Shown here piece by piece: positions 44,649 through 54,341 of a stretch of 64,000 nt of DNA (the stretch's first letter is position 1; every line of letters begins with the position of its first letter). The stretch covers positions 26,219 through 90,218 of the forward strand of contig JAJDAF010000061.1 in NCBI GenBank assembly GCA_029261995.1. The letters run 5' to 3'. The stretch is from Candidatus Zhuqueibacterota bacterium (GTDB lineage Bacteria; Zhuqueibacterota; Zhuqueibacteria; Oceanimicrobiales; Oceanimicrobiaceae). The translations under genes and the position numbers were made by a program. Under the pieces are notes generated by a model. That model was not told where the DNA came from, searched no databases, and saw nothing but the letters and a program-made list of their open reading frames with translations.

Positions 44649-45662
44649 ATGGTGGTCGTCATGCACGAAACAGCGAGCGAAGAAAATATCCAAAATGTCA
44701 TCGCCAAGCTGACCAAAATAAATTTCGATGTTCACCGCTCAACCGGTGTGAATCAGACGGTTCTCGGCGCGGTGGGAGATAAGCGCGGCCTCGACCCAAG
44801 AGAGCTTGAGGTGCTGCCGGATGTCTACAAGGTTGTGCAGATTACAGAGCCGTTCAAGCTCGCAAGCCGCACTTTCCAGCCCAGAGACACGATTGTCAAG
44901 GCTGGCCCAGTGACAATCGGCGGCGACAAATTGGTGATGATGGCGGGCCCTTGCTCGGTTGAAGGACGAGACGAGATTCGGGAAATCGCCGAGGTTCTTG
45001 CGAACGCTGGCGCCTCAGTGCTGCGAGGCGGGGCTTTCAAACCCAGAAGTTCGCCTTACAGCTTCCAGGGGCTTGGCGAAGAGGGCTTGCGTTACCTTTC
45101 CGATGCGGCCAGAGAAAACAATATGGTTTCTGTTTCAGAGGTGATGGAAAGTAGCCAGATTCCACTGCTCCTTGAGCACATCGATATACTTCAGGTTGGC
45201 GCCCGCAACATGCAAAACTTTTCGTTACTGCGAGACCTTGGCAAGATTAGGAAGCCAGTCCTGTTGAAACGCGGTCTGTCCGCAACCATCGAGGAGTTGC
45301 TCATGGCTGCGGAGTACATTATGGCAGGTGGGAATTACGACGTAATACTGTGCGAACGCGGCATTCGAACTTTCGAAAAATATACTCGCAACACGCTTGA
45401 TCTTTCGGCGGTGCCGGTGGTCAAGAAACTCAGCCACTTGCCCATCGTCGCTGATCCAAGCCACGCAACCGGTCGGCGAGACAAGGTCACACCGATGGCG
45501 AGAGCAGCGATTGCGGCAGGGACGGACGGCTTGCTGGTGGAAGTGCATCAGAACCCGGAAGAGGCCATGTCCGACGGGGCGCAATCACTCTACCCGGAAC
45601 AATTCCAACGCCTAATGCAGGAGCTTGACATTATCGCCCGGGCAGTTGGCAAAACATGGTGA
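44649..45662 (+). CDS. aroF: DAHP synthase, type I-beta with N-terminal regulatory domain
   Basis: 337 residues from ATG 44649, 2 nt after the chorismate mutase stop, with AAGGAGG in the mutase 3' end. Residues 1-75 are a ferredoxin-like regulatory domain ('MVVVMHETASEENIQNVIAKL', 'VHRSTGVNQTVLGAVGD') as in Thermotoga-type enzymes, where aromatic amino acids inhibit. The barrel has 'VMMAGPCSVEGRDEI', 'LRGGAFKPRSSPYSFQGLGEEGL', 'LQVGARNMQNFSLL', 'PVLLKRGLSATIEELLMAAEYI', 'CERGIRTFE' and 'PIVADPSHATGRRDKV'. It makes the first committed compound of the shikimate pathway. Confidence 0.96.
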   Translation: MVVVMHETASEENIQNVIAKLTKINFDVHRSTGVNQTVLGAVGDKRGLDPRELEVLPDVYKVVQITEPFKLASRTFQPRDTIVKAGPVTIGGDKLVMMAGPCSVEGRDEIREIAEVLANAGASVLRGGAFKPRSSPYSFQGLGEEGLRYLSDAARENNMVSVSEVMESSQIPLLLEHIDILQVGARNMQNFSLLRDLGKIRKPVLLKRGLSATIEELLMAAEYIMAGGNYDVILCERGIRTFEKYTRNTLDLSAVPVVKKLSHLPIVADPSHATGRRDKVTPMARAAIAAGTDGLLVEVHQNPEEAMSDGAQSLYPEQFQRLMQELDIIARAVGKTW

Positions 45663-45721
45663 TTTAGCTTGAATCTTGCACCCTGACTGACTATTATTGA
45701 CATTATTCCGAAGGTTGGAAG

Positions 45722-46819
45722 TTGAGCTTTAACAGAATTGTTATCGTCGGGTTTGGGCTGATGGGTGGCTCCCTGGCGGCGGCCCTGAGGAGAAAGCATT
45801 TTGCCGGACGCCTGGCTGCGGTTGACACAGAAGCCGTCCTGCAAGTGGCACGTGACAAGCGTCTCGTCGATGAAACATTTGCTCGCGAGGTGGCGGGAGA
45901 TGCGATCGCTGCCGCGGACCTCGTGGTTCTGGCGATGCCGATTGGGGATATTCTGGAATGGCTGGAGCGCGAGAGTAACAAGCTTTCAGCGGGGGCTCTG
46001 GTCACCGATGTGGGTAGCACCAAAACTCGCATATTGGCTGCCGCGGAACGATTTCTGCCCACCGGCGTGCATTTTCTGGGTGGCCATCCCATGGCCGGCG
46101 CTGAACGCGGAGGCGTCGAGAATGCTGACCCGTTTCTGTTTGAGAGCGCCATCTACGTCTTGACCGAACAACGGCCTGTGCCACCGACGCTGAAGGAAGA
46201 ATTCGTCGAGTTGGTGGAGTCGATTGGCGCCAAGACGGTCTTTCTGTCAGCAGGCGACCACGATGAGATTGCCGCGACGGTGAGCCATCTTCCTCAGCTT
46301 CTGGCAGTGACCTTGATGAATCATGCCGCTGCCAACAACCAGGCAAACCGAGCCTGTTTGAAACTGGCCGCTGGTGGATTTCGAGATATGACCAGGATAG
46401 CCTCAAGCCCGTACAATGTCTGGCGCGACATTTTCGAAAGCAACATTGACAACATTGAAGCGGCTTTGGACGGATTCGTTGCTGCGCTGCAAGATGTGAA
46501 GACCGGTCTCAAAAGCGGCCGGCTCGCAGAAGTGTTTGAAGCATCGGCGACAAACCGCCTGGCCATTCCCAAGGATACCAGGGGTTTTCTAAGGCCGCAT
46601 TATGACCTCTATGTGGTTGTGCAGGACAAACCCGGGATCATCGCGGATATCGCGAACATCCTTGCGAAGAAGGAGATCAATATCAAAGATATTGAGGTCG
46701 TGAAAGTGCGGGAAGGTGACGGCGGCACCATTCGTCTCGCATTTGAAGCAGCAGACGAACGCATCGAGGCGATAGCTCTTCTTGAGAACATTGGATTTCA
46801 AACGCGGCACGAGGACTAA
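45722..46819 (+). CDS. tyrA: Prephenate dehydrogenase with C-terminal ACT domain
   Basis: 365 residues, TTG start (45722) with GGTTGGAAG upstream. 'RIVIVGFGLMGGSLAAALR' is the dinucleotide-binding loop, 'DVGSTKTRIL' and 'FLGGHPMAGAERGGVENADPFLFE' are the catalytic TyrA motifs, and 'ISHLPQ'-like 'VSHLPQLLAVTL' follows. The final 80 residues are an ACT domain ('LYVVVQDKPGIIADIANILAKKEINIKDIEVV') that probably senses tyrosine. It forms 4-hydroxyphenylpyruvate. It is 59 nt after aroF and abuts aroA. Confidence 0.95.
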   Translation: MSFNRIVIVGFGLMGGSLAAALRRKHFAGRLAAVDTEAVLQVARDKRLVDETFAREVAGDAIAAADLVVLAMPIGDILEWLERESNKLSAGALVTDVGSTKTRILAAAERFLPTGVHFLGGHPMAGAERGGVENADPFLFESAIYVLTEQRPVPPTLKEEFVELVESIGAKTVFLSAGDHDEIAATVSHLPQLLAVTLMNHAAANNQANRACLKLAAGGFRDMTRIASSPYNVWRDIFESNIDNIEAALDGFVAALQDVKTGLKSGRLAEVFEASATNRLAIPKDTRGFLRPHYDLYVVVQDKPGIIADIANILAKKEINIKDIEVVKVREGDGGTIRLAFEAADERIEAIALLENIGFQTRHED

Positions 46820-48109
46820 ATGCAAAAACAGATAACTACGGCAGCCCGAGTTGAAGGGGAGGTCACGCCTCCCGGCGATAAATCAATTTCACATCGCGCC
46901 CTGATGATTTCCGCTTTGGCGGAAGGGGACAGCAGAATAGAGAATCTCTGCGGCGGCGCGGACATCACGAGCACAATCGATTGCCTGCGGGGACTGGGTG
47001 TTGCCATCGAAGAACAAGACCGCGTGGTCACTGTGCAGGGCGCCGGTCTGCACGGGCTGACCAGGCCGGAAAAGACGCTGGACGTCGGTAACAGCGGCAC
47101 GACCATCAGGTTACTTTCAGGAATTCTTGCAGGACAAGATTTTACCACAAAAATCACCGGCGATGAATCCATTCGGACGCGACCGATGTCGCGCATCGCT
47201 AGGCCGTTGCAGGAAATGGGGGCACAGGTATCGGCCCACAAGGACGAGTTTGCACCGCTGACGATCTCGGGCGGCAATCTGCGAGCCATCGACTACCATG
47301 TACCGGTGGCGAGCGCCCAGGTCAAATCGTGTATTCTTCTTGCGGGGTTGTATGCGCCCGGACGCACGACCGTGCATGAACTTACCACGACGCGCGATCA
47401 CACCGAACTGATGCTAGCGCGTCTGGGTGCGCCCGTGCAAAAAAAGGGCACGCAAGCCTCCGTTGACGGTGTCGCCCAACTTACGGCGCGGGACACGTTC
47501 ATTCCCGGAGATTTGTCAGGGGCCGCGTTCTTTATCGCGGCGGCGCTCATGGTGCCGGGCAGCAGTCTTGTCATCAAAAATGTCGGTATCAACCCGACAC
47601 GACGGGCGTTTTTCGAGCTTCTATGCGATATGGGCGCAAATGTCGATCTTGTTAACGTGCGCGCTTTGGGCAACGAAATGATGGCTGACGTTTTCGTCCG
47701 GCACGGCGCCTTCTCGAAAATCGAGCTGGATGGCAGGATTGTGCCACAGATCATCGATGAGATTCCGATTCTCGCCGTCATGGCCACGCAGGCGGAGGGC
47801 AGAACGGAGATTCGAGACGCAGACGAATTACGCAACAAGGAATCCGACCGATTGCGAAGCGTCGCTTTTAATCTGCAACGGATGGGGGCGAAGGTGGTCG
47901 AGAGGCCTGACGGCCTGGTCATCGATGGCCCGGTACAGCTCAAGGCTGCTGAAATTGAGACCTTCGGCGACCACAGGATTGCCATGGCTTTTTCAGTCGC
48001 TGCCCTGGTGGCAGAAGGCGTTTCTCGCATCAAGGATGCAGAGCGCGCCCAAGTCAGTTATCCGGGATTCTTCGAGACGCTGGAGCAAGTGGTTGTGGCG
48101 CGGAAATGA
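46820..48109 (+). CDS. aroA: EPSP synthase (3-phosphoshikimate 1-carboxyvinyltransferase)
   Basis: 429 residues. 'VTPPGDKSISHRALMISALAEG' is the PEP-binding N-terminus, 'LDVGNSGTTIRLLSGILAG' the second signature, 'SAQVKSCILLAGLYAPG' and 'LSGAAFFIAAALMVPGS' follow, and 'ELRNKESDRLRSVAFNLQRMGA' with 'TFGDHRIAMAFSVAAL' close the C-terminal domain. The residue after 'GNSGT' is Thr rather than the Ala of glyphosate-sensitive enteric enzymes, so inhibitor sensitivity cannot be assumed. Starts immediately after the tyrA stop and overlaps aroE by 4 nt. Confidence 0.96.
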   Translation: MQKQITTAARVEGEVTPPGDKSISHRALMISALAEGDSRIENLCGGADITSTIDCLRGLGVAIEEQDRVVTVQGAGLHGLTRPEKTLDVGNSGTTIRLLSGILAGQDFTTKITGDESIRTRPMSRIARPLQEMGAQVSAHKDEFAPLTISGGNLRAIDYHVPVASAQVKSCILLAGLYAPGRTTVHELTTTRDHTELMLARLGAPVQKKGTQASVDGVAQLTARDTFIPGDLSGAAFFIAAALMVPGSSLVIKNVGINPTRRAFFELLCDMGANVDLVNVRALGNEMMADVFVRHGAFSKIELDGRIVPQIIDEIPILAVMATQAEGRTEIRDADELRNKESDRLRSVAFNLQRMGAKVVERPDGLVIDGPVQLKAAEIETFGDHRIAMAFSVAALVAEGVSRIKDAERAQVSYPGFFETLEQVVVARK

Positions 48110-48957
48110 TAAAACTTGCTCTTCTGGGATACCCACTCGGACACTCGCTCTCTCCTGCTTTGCATGCCTGTGTGCTCGAGCAGCTTCAGCTCGAAGGCAA
48201 GTACGAGCCCGTGGAAACACCAGCAGGACAGTTAGGCGCCGCTTTGCAACGTCTTTCCCGGGATGGCTACCGTGGCTGCAATGTTACGATTCCGCACAAG
48301 CAGGAGATTATGGCCCTTCTCGATGACATCGACCCTGCCGCGGAACTTATCGGCGCGGTAAACACCGTCCGAATCGAAGGGATGCGCTGCTCCGGTTTCA
48401 ACACCGACGGCGTGGGATTTATGCGGGCGCTTGATGCAAATTCTGTGGCATTAAGCGGGGCTAACGTAATTCTGCTCGGAGCTGGCGGTGGCGCGCGTTC
48501 GGTCGCTTTTTCTCTGGCGCGCTCGACGGTCAACACGATTCAGATCTTCAATCGCCACCAGGAGCGGGCCAGGCAGCTCGCCTTAGATGTACAAAAAGGC
48601 ACAGGCTTTTCTGGCATCGAAGCCTTCGGTTGGCCTCCACCGAAATTTGTCGGCTCGTCAACCATTGTTGTCAATGCGACTCCCGTGGGCATGTGGCCAG
48701 AGAGCAACCGCACGCCGCTGTCGTTTGACGGTAGCGGCGCGTCCCTGTGTGCCGTAGATTTGGTCTACAATCCACTGCGCACACGTTTCCTTGAATCCGC
48801 GCAAGCCGCAGGCGCCGCGACGGTTGATGGTCTGGATATGCTCATTTATCAAGGGATTGAGGCACTGGGAATCTGGCTGCAACGTCAGATTGAATGTGAT
48901 CGGACCAAACTCAGAGAATTCTTGATTCAGGAATTGAACCATCATGCAAAAGCTTAG
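48106..48957 (+). CDS. aroE: Shikimate dehydrogenase
   Basis: 283 residues. 'LLGYPLGHSLSPALHACVLEQL' is the substrate-binding N-terminus, 'GCNVTIPHKQEIMALLDDI' includes the catalytic Lys, 'GAVNTVR' and 'GFNTDGVGFMRAL' contain the catalytic Asp, and 'VILLGAGGGARSVAFSLAR' binds NADP. 'DGLDMLIYQGIEALGIW' near the end is also conserved. It reduces 3-dehydroshikimate. Overlaps aroA by 4 nt and aroC by 14 nt. Confidence 0.96.
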   Translation: MIKLALLGYPLGHSLSPALHACVLEQLQLEGKYEPVETPAGQLGAALQRLSRDGYRGCNVTIPHKQEIMALLDDIDPAAELIGAVNTVRIEGMRCSGFNTDGVGFMRALDANSVALSGANVILLGAGGGARSVAFSLARSTVNTIQIFNRHQERARQLALDVQKGTGFSGIEAFGWPPPKFVGSSTIVVNATPVGMWPESNRTPLSFDGSGASLCAVDLVYNPLRTRFLESAQAAGAATVDGLDMLIYQGIEALGIWLQRQIECDRTKLREFLIQELNHHAKA

Positions 48958-50134
48958 ATACTTTACTGCTGGCGAATCGCACGGTCAGGCGCTCATCGGC
49001 ACCATCGAGGGGCTGCCTGCGGGGCTCCGCATCTCCGAGGATGACATCTTCCAACAACTTCAGCGGCGTCAGCACGGCCACGGCAGGGGCGGCCGCATGA
49101 AAATCGAAACAGACCGGGCGCGGCTCCTAACGGGAGTTCGCCATGGCAAAACGATGGGCGGTCCGGTGGCGCTGCTGATCGAAAACCGTGATTGGAAAAA
49201 TTGGCAAACTAAAATGGCGGTTGAGGAAGTCGATGGTACGGCCGCTGCGGTTGTGATTCCGCGACCGGGGCACGCGGACTACGCCGGAGCAGTGAAGTAT
49301 GCTCACGAGGACATTCGAAATGTGCTCGAGCGAGCGAGCGCGCGTGAAACAGCAACGCGTGTCGCCCTTGGAACCATTGCCCGCAAACTGTTGAGCCATT
49401 TTGACATTGAAATCGTCAGTCATGTGACCCGGATTGGCTCGGCCCACAATCCATTCTCGGTTGCCAGCCTTGGTTCGCGTGATCGAATGGATTTTGATGT
49501 TGGTCAAATTGGCGAACGCGCTGACCAATCCAGCGTGCGCTGCCTGGACGAAGGGGTCGCGCTCAAGATGGTGGATGAGATTGACGCCGCGAGCAAGGCC
49601 AAAGACACAGTTGGCGGTATCTTTGAGGTCGTTGCCCTGAATCTTCCGGTCGGGCTCGGCAGTCATGTGCACTGGGATAGAAAGCTGGACACCCGCATCG
49701 CCGCTGCCATGATGAGCATCCCAGCCATGAAAGGCGTGGAAATTGGCCTTGGATTTGAATCCGCGTCCATGCCCGGCTCGGCAGTACACGATCCAATTTA
49801 CTATGACGAAAACACTGGCCAGTACTATCGGTCGCGCAACCACGCAGGAGGGCTGGAGGGTGGCATCACAAATGGCATGCCGCTGGTAGTGGGCGTGGCC
49901 ATGAAGCCCATTTCCACCCTGATGAAGCCCCTCGACTCCGTCAATATGCAAACCAAGGACAAGACCGCCGCACACATCGAGCGCAGTGACACTTGCGCCG
50001 TGCCCGCCGCCAGCGTGGTCGGCGAGGCGATGTTGGCCCTTGTTCTGGCAGATGCGCTCCTTGAAAAATTCGGCGGTGATTCCATGGTGGAACTTGAGGA
50101 ACGTTATGTCGATTGGCGCCGACAAAACGGCTAG
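48944..50134 (+). CDS. aroC: Chorismate synthase
   Basis: 396 residues. 'YFTAGESHGQALIGTIEGLPAGL' is the N-terminal signature; 'RRQHGHGRGGRMKIETDRARLLTGVRHGKTMGGPVALLIEN' and 'PRPGHADYAGAVKYAHEDIRNVLERASARETATRVALG' are the FMN and substrate regions; 'RSRNHAGGLEGGITNGMPL' and 'RSDTCAVPAASVVGEAMLALVLADALLEKFGGD' close the sequence. It forms chorismate from EPSP with reduced FMN. It overlaps aroK by 29 nt. Confidence 0.97.
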   Translation: MQKLRYFTAGESHGQALIGTIEGLPAGLRISEDDIFQQLQRRQHGHGRGGRMKIETDRARLLTGVRHGKTMGGPVALLIENRDWKNWQTKMAVEEVDGTAAAVVIPRPGHADYAGAVKYAHEDIRNVLERASARETATRVALGTIARKLLSHFDIEIVSHVTRIGSAHNPFSVASLGSRDRMDFDVGQIGERADQSSVRCLDEGVALKMVDEIDAASKAKDTVGGIFEVVALNLPVGLGSHVHWDRKLDTRIAAAMMSIPAMKGVEIGLGFESASMPGSAVHDPIYYDENTGQYYRSRNHAGGLEGGITNGMPLVVGVAMKPISTLMKPLDSVNMQTKDKTAAHIERSDTCAVPAASVVGEAMLALVLADALLEKFGGDSMVELEERYVDWRRQNG

Positions 50135-50654
50135 ACTCGGGCACCTATACCTGGTTGGCTTCATGGGCGCAGGCAAAACGACCGTCGGCCGCTTGCTCGC
50201 CGCTGAATTGCAGCGGGAGTTCTTCGACACCGATTCGCTTGTTGTCGAGAAATCAGGGCGCAGCATTGCTGATATTTTCGCGACGCAGGGCGAAATGGCT
50301 TTCCGGGAGCTGGAGACCGCTGTCATTGCGGATCTCGCAAACCGGCCCGTTGCCGTGGTGGCCACTGGCGGGGGCGCAGTTCTGTCCAGCGCAAATCGGA
50401 AGATAATGCGTGCCACCGGGCAAACTATCTACCTCGAGTGGGCAAGCGACATACTCTTGGGGCGAATTTCCGGAGATGCATCGCGCCCGCTCACCGTGGC
50501 CACCTCAGATGAACCAGATGCTGAACTCGCCCGCATGCTGGAGGCCCGGCGGCCAGCCTATGAGCAGGCGGATATCCGCGTTCGGTGTGGGGCTGCGGAT
50601 TCGCCGGACCGAATCGTAACTCTAACCACAAAACTACTGGACGCTCAAATATGA
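50106..50654 (+). CDS. aroK: Shikimate kinase
   Basis: 182 residues from ATG 50106, inside the aroC 3' end; a longer open frame upstream is only the shadow of aroC. 'LVGFMGAGKTTVGRLLAAEL' is the P-loop, 'FFDTDSLVVEKSGRSIADIFATQGEMAFRELE' holds the shikimate-binding Asp and Arg, and 'VVATGGGAV' the second substrate motif; the lid arginine is in 'SRPL'. It phosphorylates shikimate. It overlaps the following gene by 4 nt (ATGA). Confidence 0.95.
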   Translation: MSIGADKTARLGHLYLVGFMGAGKTTVGRLLAAELQREFFDTDSLVVEKSGRSIADIFATQGEMAFRELETAVIADLANRPVAVVATGGGAVLSSANRKIMRATGQTIYLEWASDILLGRISGDASRPLTVATSDEPDAELARMLEARRPAYEQADIRVRCGAADSPDRIVTLTTKLLDAQI

Positions 50655-51511
50655 AACGAATCGCACTTGTGAACGGCCCGAATCTGAATCTGCTCGGAGA
50701 GAGAGAGCCCGATGTCTATGGTCACACCACGCTCGCGGAGCTTGAAAATCAAGTCGAGCAGTTTGCCGGGCAACTGGGAATTGAAGTGCGCTCGTTTCAG
50801 TCGAATTCAGAAGGTGCACTCATTGACTTCCTGCACCAGGTTCGCACCTGGGCCGACGGCATTGTGATCAATCCGGGCGCATTTACGCACTACAGCTACG
50901 CCTTGCGGGATGCCATTGCCGGCATCTCACCGCCGGTGGTAGAGATTCACATCTCCGACATCACTGGAAGGGAAGCCTTTCGAAAAATCTCGGTGCTGCA
51001 GGAAGTCTGTGTCAAGCAAATATCCGGGTTGGGCCTCAGTGGTTATTTTCGCGCGGTTGATGCACTTGTAGCTCACAAAGCCCTGGCGCAGGTTCAGGAG
51101 GTTTGTGACGACAAAGCTGACGCCGATGAGTGTTTGACTTCCGTTGTCAGAATTTTGAAATCTGCCTATCCGAGATATTCCTGGGTTGGGATTTATCTGG
51201 TTGAAGGAAATGAACTTGTTGTCCACAATTATCTGGGCCGGCCAACACCGCACGAGAGAATTCCGATAGGGCAGGGCATCTGTGGCGCCGCGGTCACCGA
51301 GGAAGCTACGATTATCATTCCCGATGTCAATGCTGACCCTCGCTACCTGGCGTGCAGCATCGAAACCAAATCAGAGATCGTGGTTCCGATCTACAAGGGC
51401 AGCGCGGTCGTGGGGGAACTCGACCTCGACAGCGACCTTACCGATGCCTTTCATGACGGAGATCAGGAGTTGCTGGAGGGCTGCGCTGAAGCAGTGGGAT
51501 GTATCCTGTAG
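50651..51511 (+). CDS. aroQ: Type II 3-dehydroquinate dehydratase fused to GAF domain (fRMsr-like)
   Basis: 286 residues from ATG 50651. Residues 1-145 are a complete type II dehydroquinase: 'LVNGPNLNLLGEREPDVYGHTTL' with the catalytic Tyr, 'QSNSEGALIDFLHQ', 'INPGAFTHYSYALRDAI' and 'VEIHISDITGREAFRKIS' with the catalytic His. Residues 150-286 are a GAF domain very like free methionine-R-sulfoxide reductase (YebR/MsrC): 'YSWVGIYLVEGNELVVHNYLGRP', 'IPIGQGICGAAV', 'DVNADPRYLACSIETKSEIVVPI'. Cys211 and Cys235 match the two reductase cysteines in motif and 24-residue spacing; the third cysteine position is His201. Normal dehydroquinases stop at about 150 residues. Last gene of the supra-operon. 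Confidence 0.92.
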   Translation: MKRIALVNGPNLNLLGEREPDVYGHTTLAELENQVEQFAGQLGIEVRSFQSNSEGALIDFLHQVRTWADGIVINPGAFTHYSYALRDAIAGISPPVVEIHISDITGREAFRKISVLQEVCVKQISGLGLSGYFRAVDALVAHKALAQVQEVCDDKADADECLTSVVRILKSAYPRYSWVGIYLVEGNELVVHNYLGRPTPHERIPIGQGICGAAVTEEATIIIPDVNADPRYLACSIETKSEIVVPIYKGSAVVGELDLDSDLTDAFHDGDQELLEGCAEAVGCIL

Positions 51512-51650
51512 CACGACCGGGCCGTCTGCCATTTGTGCAGAAGTCTGCCAGATACAGCCAGCCTGGCACATTCGCTCCCCTGGTGGGATCAAGTCACAAA
51601 CCACATAAAATCAACATCTGCGTACTCCCCGAAACAGAGTGGAATAAAAG

Positions 51651-51679
51651 TTGCTTTTCTGGCGTCATCTATTTAATAT
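51651..51679 (+). promoter_or_regulatory. Candidate lon promoter
   Basis: TTGCTT (51651-51656), 17-nt spacer, TAATAT (51674-51679), 38 nt before the lon ATG. The same TTGCTT-N17-TAAT arrangement occurs at 54205 and 58370. No CIRCE-type heat-shock repeat is visible. Confidence 0.4.
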
Positions 51680-51716
51680 TGACTAATTGACACAAATGTA
51701 ACCAGGAAATCAGCAC

Positions 51717-54143
51717 ATGATTTATGATTTCAGTCCCAGCAGTGAAATTGAGAGTCTGGTAGATGCAAACGCAGAGCACGGCGGGCAGCAGGATGAGCAC
51801 AAGGTAGACTTAAGCATACCGCAAGTTCTGCCCGTTTTGCCGTTGCGCAACACCGTGGTATTTCCGCAGCAGATCATTCCAATTTCCGTGGGCAGGGAGA
51901 AGTCAATCAAACTGATCGAAGAGGCTTTGTCTGACAACAAGCTCATCGCGCTGGTCGCGCAACGCGACGGAAAAGTGGAGAACCCACAGGCCGATGACTT
52001 GTTTCGGTGGGGTACGGTCGGCTCAATTATGAAGGTCTTCAAGATGCCGGACGGCACCCAAAGTGTCATGGTGCAGGGCATCAGCCGGGCAGCCATTCTT
52101 GAATTCACCCAGGTCGAGCCCTTCTTCAAAGGCTTGGTTCAGGCTACTCAGGAGTCTGAGTCAAATGGCGTTGACATCGACGCGCTGGTTGGCAACATCC
52201 GCACCCTGTTCGAGAAGATCGTCGCACTGGCGCCCTACCTGACGCCTGAACATGTCATGTTGGTCGGCAATACCGATTCGCCCGCCCGCCTGGCGGACCT
52301 CATTGTTTGGAATTTGAACATTGCAACTTCAGAAAAACAGTCGATTCTGGAGTTGGTCGAAGTCAAGGAGCGGCTTGAGCGACTGACCTATCTGCTTACC
52401 AAAGAACTGCAGATTCTCGAACTTGGAAGCAAGATTCAGTCGGAAGTGCAGGGTGAGATCAACAAGACGCAGAGAGAGTACTACCTGCGCGAGCAACTCA
52501 AAGCGATTCGCAAGGAACTCGGCGAGGGTGAAGATGAGCGTACCGCTGAGATCAATGAGTTGCGCGAGAATATCAAGAAGGCAGAGATGCCGGAGGACGC
52601 AGAAAAGGTAGCGTTGAAGGAACTGGACCGTCTGTCCAAAATGCCACCCGCCGCCGCTGAATACACGGTGGCACGAACCTATCTTGATTGGCTCATCGAA
52701 GTGCCCTGGCGGTCGAGCACCGACGACAGTCTTGATATCGCCCAGGCGCGTCAAGTACTGGATGAAGACCACTACGGCCTGGAGAAAATCAAGAAACGCA
52801 TCCTCGAATATCTTGCGGTCAGAAAGCTCAAACCGGATATGAAAGGGCCTATCTTGTGCTTTGTCGGTCCTCCCGGGGTTGGCAAGACCTCTTTGGGCAA
52901 ATCCATCGCGCGCGCACTAGGTAGGAAGTTTATCCGCATGTCGCTCGGTGGCGTGCGGGACGAAGCGGAGATCCGTGGCCACCGCCGAACGTATATCGGG
53001 GCTCTGCCCGGCAGAATCATTCAGGGCATTAAGAAGGTCGGCTCCAACAATCCTGTTTTCATGTTGGACGAAATCGACAAAGTCGGTCAGGACTTCCGTG
53101 GGGATCCGTCATCAGCCCTGCTCGAGGTGCTGGACCCGGAGCAGAACTTCGATTTTTCCGACCACTACCTGGAAGTACCTTTCGATCTGTCGAAAGTGAT
53201 GTTCATCGCCACGGCAAACCTGGCCGATCCCATCATTCCTGCGCTGCGGGACAGAATGGAGATCATTGAGCTTCCGGGCTACACAGACCAGGAAAAACTC
53301 AGCATCGCAAATCGATATCTGATTCCCAAACAGCTTGCCGGCCATGGTTTGACGAGTGAACAATTGCAGTTCGAAGACGAGGCCACGATGGACATCATTC
53401 ATTCCTACACTAAGGAAGCCGGTGTTCGTAATCTTGAGCGTGAAATCGCTTCAATTTGCCGCGGCGTAGCGCGCGAAGTGGTCGAAGGCAGAGAGGAACA
53501 GGCAGTCTTAACGCCGGCGCAGGTCGGCGACTACCTTGGTGCTGGCCGCTTTTTTTCAGATGTCGCGGACCGAACATCACGGTCTGGCGTGGCCACGGGT
53601 TTAGCATGGACCGCGGCGGGCGGCGACATTCTCTTCGTTGAGGCAACCCGCATGCCCGGCACGGGTCAGTTGATGCTCACGGGCTCGCTTGGGGATGTGA
53701 TGAAGGAGTCCGCAAAGGCGGCTCTGAGCTACATCAGGTCAAAATCGACTGACCTTGGGATTGAAAGTGAGCTTTTCAAAAACTATGACATTCATGTGCA
53801 CGTGCCGGCAGGGGCTATCCCAAAGGATGGCCCGTCCGCCGGTGTCACGCTGCTCATGGCTCTGCTGTCGCTGCTCACCGACCGAAAAGTTCGCAGTGAT
53901 GTCGCCATGACGGGTGAGTTGACGCTTCGCGGCCTGGTTCTTCCGGTTGGCGGAATCAAGGAAAAAGTGCTCGCCGCTCACCGGGCCGGGATAAAGCATG
54001 TCGTCTTGCCGGAGAAGAACCGCCAGGATTTCGATGAGATTCCTGAGATCGTGCGAGATGAACTAAAGACGACCTTTGTCCGCGAGGTCGAAGATGTTGT
54101 CAAAGTCACCCTTTCCCGAAGTGCAAGGAAAAATGTCTCATAA
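51717..54143 (+). CDS. lon: ATP-dependent protease Lon
   Basis: 808 residues, LonA type. N-terminal substrate domain ('[34 protein letters not shown]'), a helical linker ('[22 protein letters not shown]'), then AAA+ with Walker A '[53 protein letters not shown]' and Walker B '[10 protein letters not shown]'. The C-terminal protease has Ser in '[15 protein letters not shown]' and Lys in '[15 protein letters not shown]'. It degrades misfolded and regulatory proteins in the cytosol and often binds polyphosphate in other bacteria, which may be relevant given ppk1. Separated from aroQ by about 205 nt, so probably its own transcript. Confidence 0.97.
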   Translation: MIYDFSPSSEIESLVDANAEHGGQQDEHKVDLSIPQVLPVLPLRNTVVFPQQIIPISVGREKSIKLIEEALSDNKLIALVAQRDGKVENPQADDLFRWGTVGSIMKVFKMPDGTQSVMVQGISRAAILEFTQVEPFFKGLVQATQESESNGVDIDALVGNIRTLFEKIVALAPYLTPEHVMLVGNTDSPARLADLIVWNLNIATSEKQSILELVEVKERLERLTYLLTKELQILELGSKIQSEVQGEINKTQREYYLREQLKAIRKELGEGEDERTAEINELRENIKKAEMPEDAEKVALKELDRLSKMPPAAAEYTVARTYLDWLIEVPWRSSTDDSLDIAQARQVLDEDHYGLEKIKKRILEYLAVRKLKPDMKGPILCFVGPPGVGKTSLGKSIARALGRKFIRMSLGGVRDEAEIRGHRRTYIGALPGRIIQGIKKVGSNNPVFMLDEIDKVGQDFRGDPSSALLEVLDPEQNFDFSDHYLEVPFDLSKVMFIATANLADPIIPALRDRMEIIELPGYTDQEKLSIANRYLIPKQLAGHGLTSEQLQFEDEATMDIIHSYTKEAGVRNLEREIASICRGVAREVVEGREEQAVLTPAQVGDYLGAGRFFSDVADRTSRSGVATGLAWTAAGGDILFVEATRMPGTGQLMLTGSLGDVMKESAKAALSYIRSKSTDLGIESELFKNYDIHVHVPAGAIPKDGPSAGVTLLMALLSLLTDRKVRSDVAMTGELTLRGLVLPVGGIKEKVLAAHRAGIKHVVLPEKNRQDFDEIPEIVRDELKTTFVREVEDVVKVTLSRSARKNVS

Positions 54144-54204
54144 ATCGTAAAGTGCATCAGCGAAATACACATTCAACCACGGAGGTGAATCGTTCGTTGC
54201 TAGC

Positions 54205-54233
54205 TTGCTTATGCACAGGTGTTGTTTTAATAA
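54205..54233 (+). promoter_or_regulatory. Candidate promoter upstream of hypothetical gene
   Basis: TTGCTT (54205-54210), 17-nt spacer, TAATAA (54228-54233). The spacer contains ATGCAC, as does the similar element at 58370. The weak match to textbook sigma-70 keeps confidence low. Confidence 0.35.
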
Positions 54234-54341
54234 TGAGTTAGAGGACCGCCAAGAATCTCTGATCGCTGGCACAGTCTTTGATTTGGCTGGATGCTTCAAA
54301 AGTTAACTTTTCTTAAAGAGCGAGCATCAGGGGTCCTTAAC

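Noticed and set aside
49986..50105. N-terminal extension of shikimate kinase
   Set aside because: The extra 40 codons overlap aroC in another frame and do not resemble kinase sequence; ATG 50106 lies directly before the P-loop region.
49127..50416. 429-codon open frame on the minus strand opposite aroC/aroK
   Set aside because: It is a codon-bias shadow: aroC and aroK on the plus strand carry full family signatures and the antisense product matches no family I recognise.
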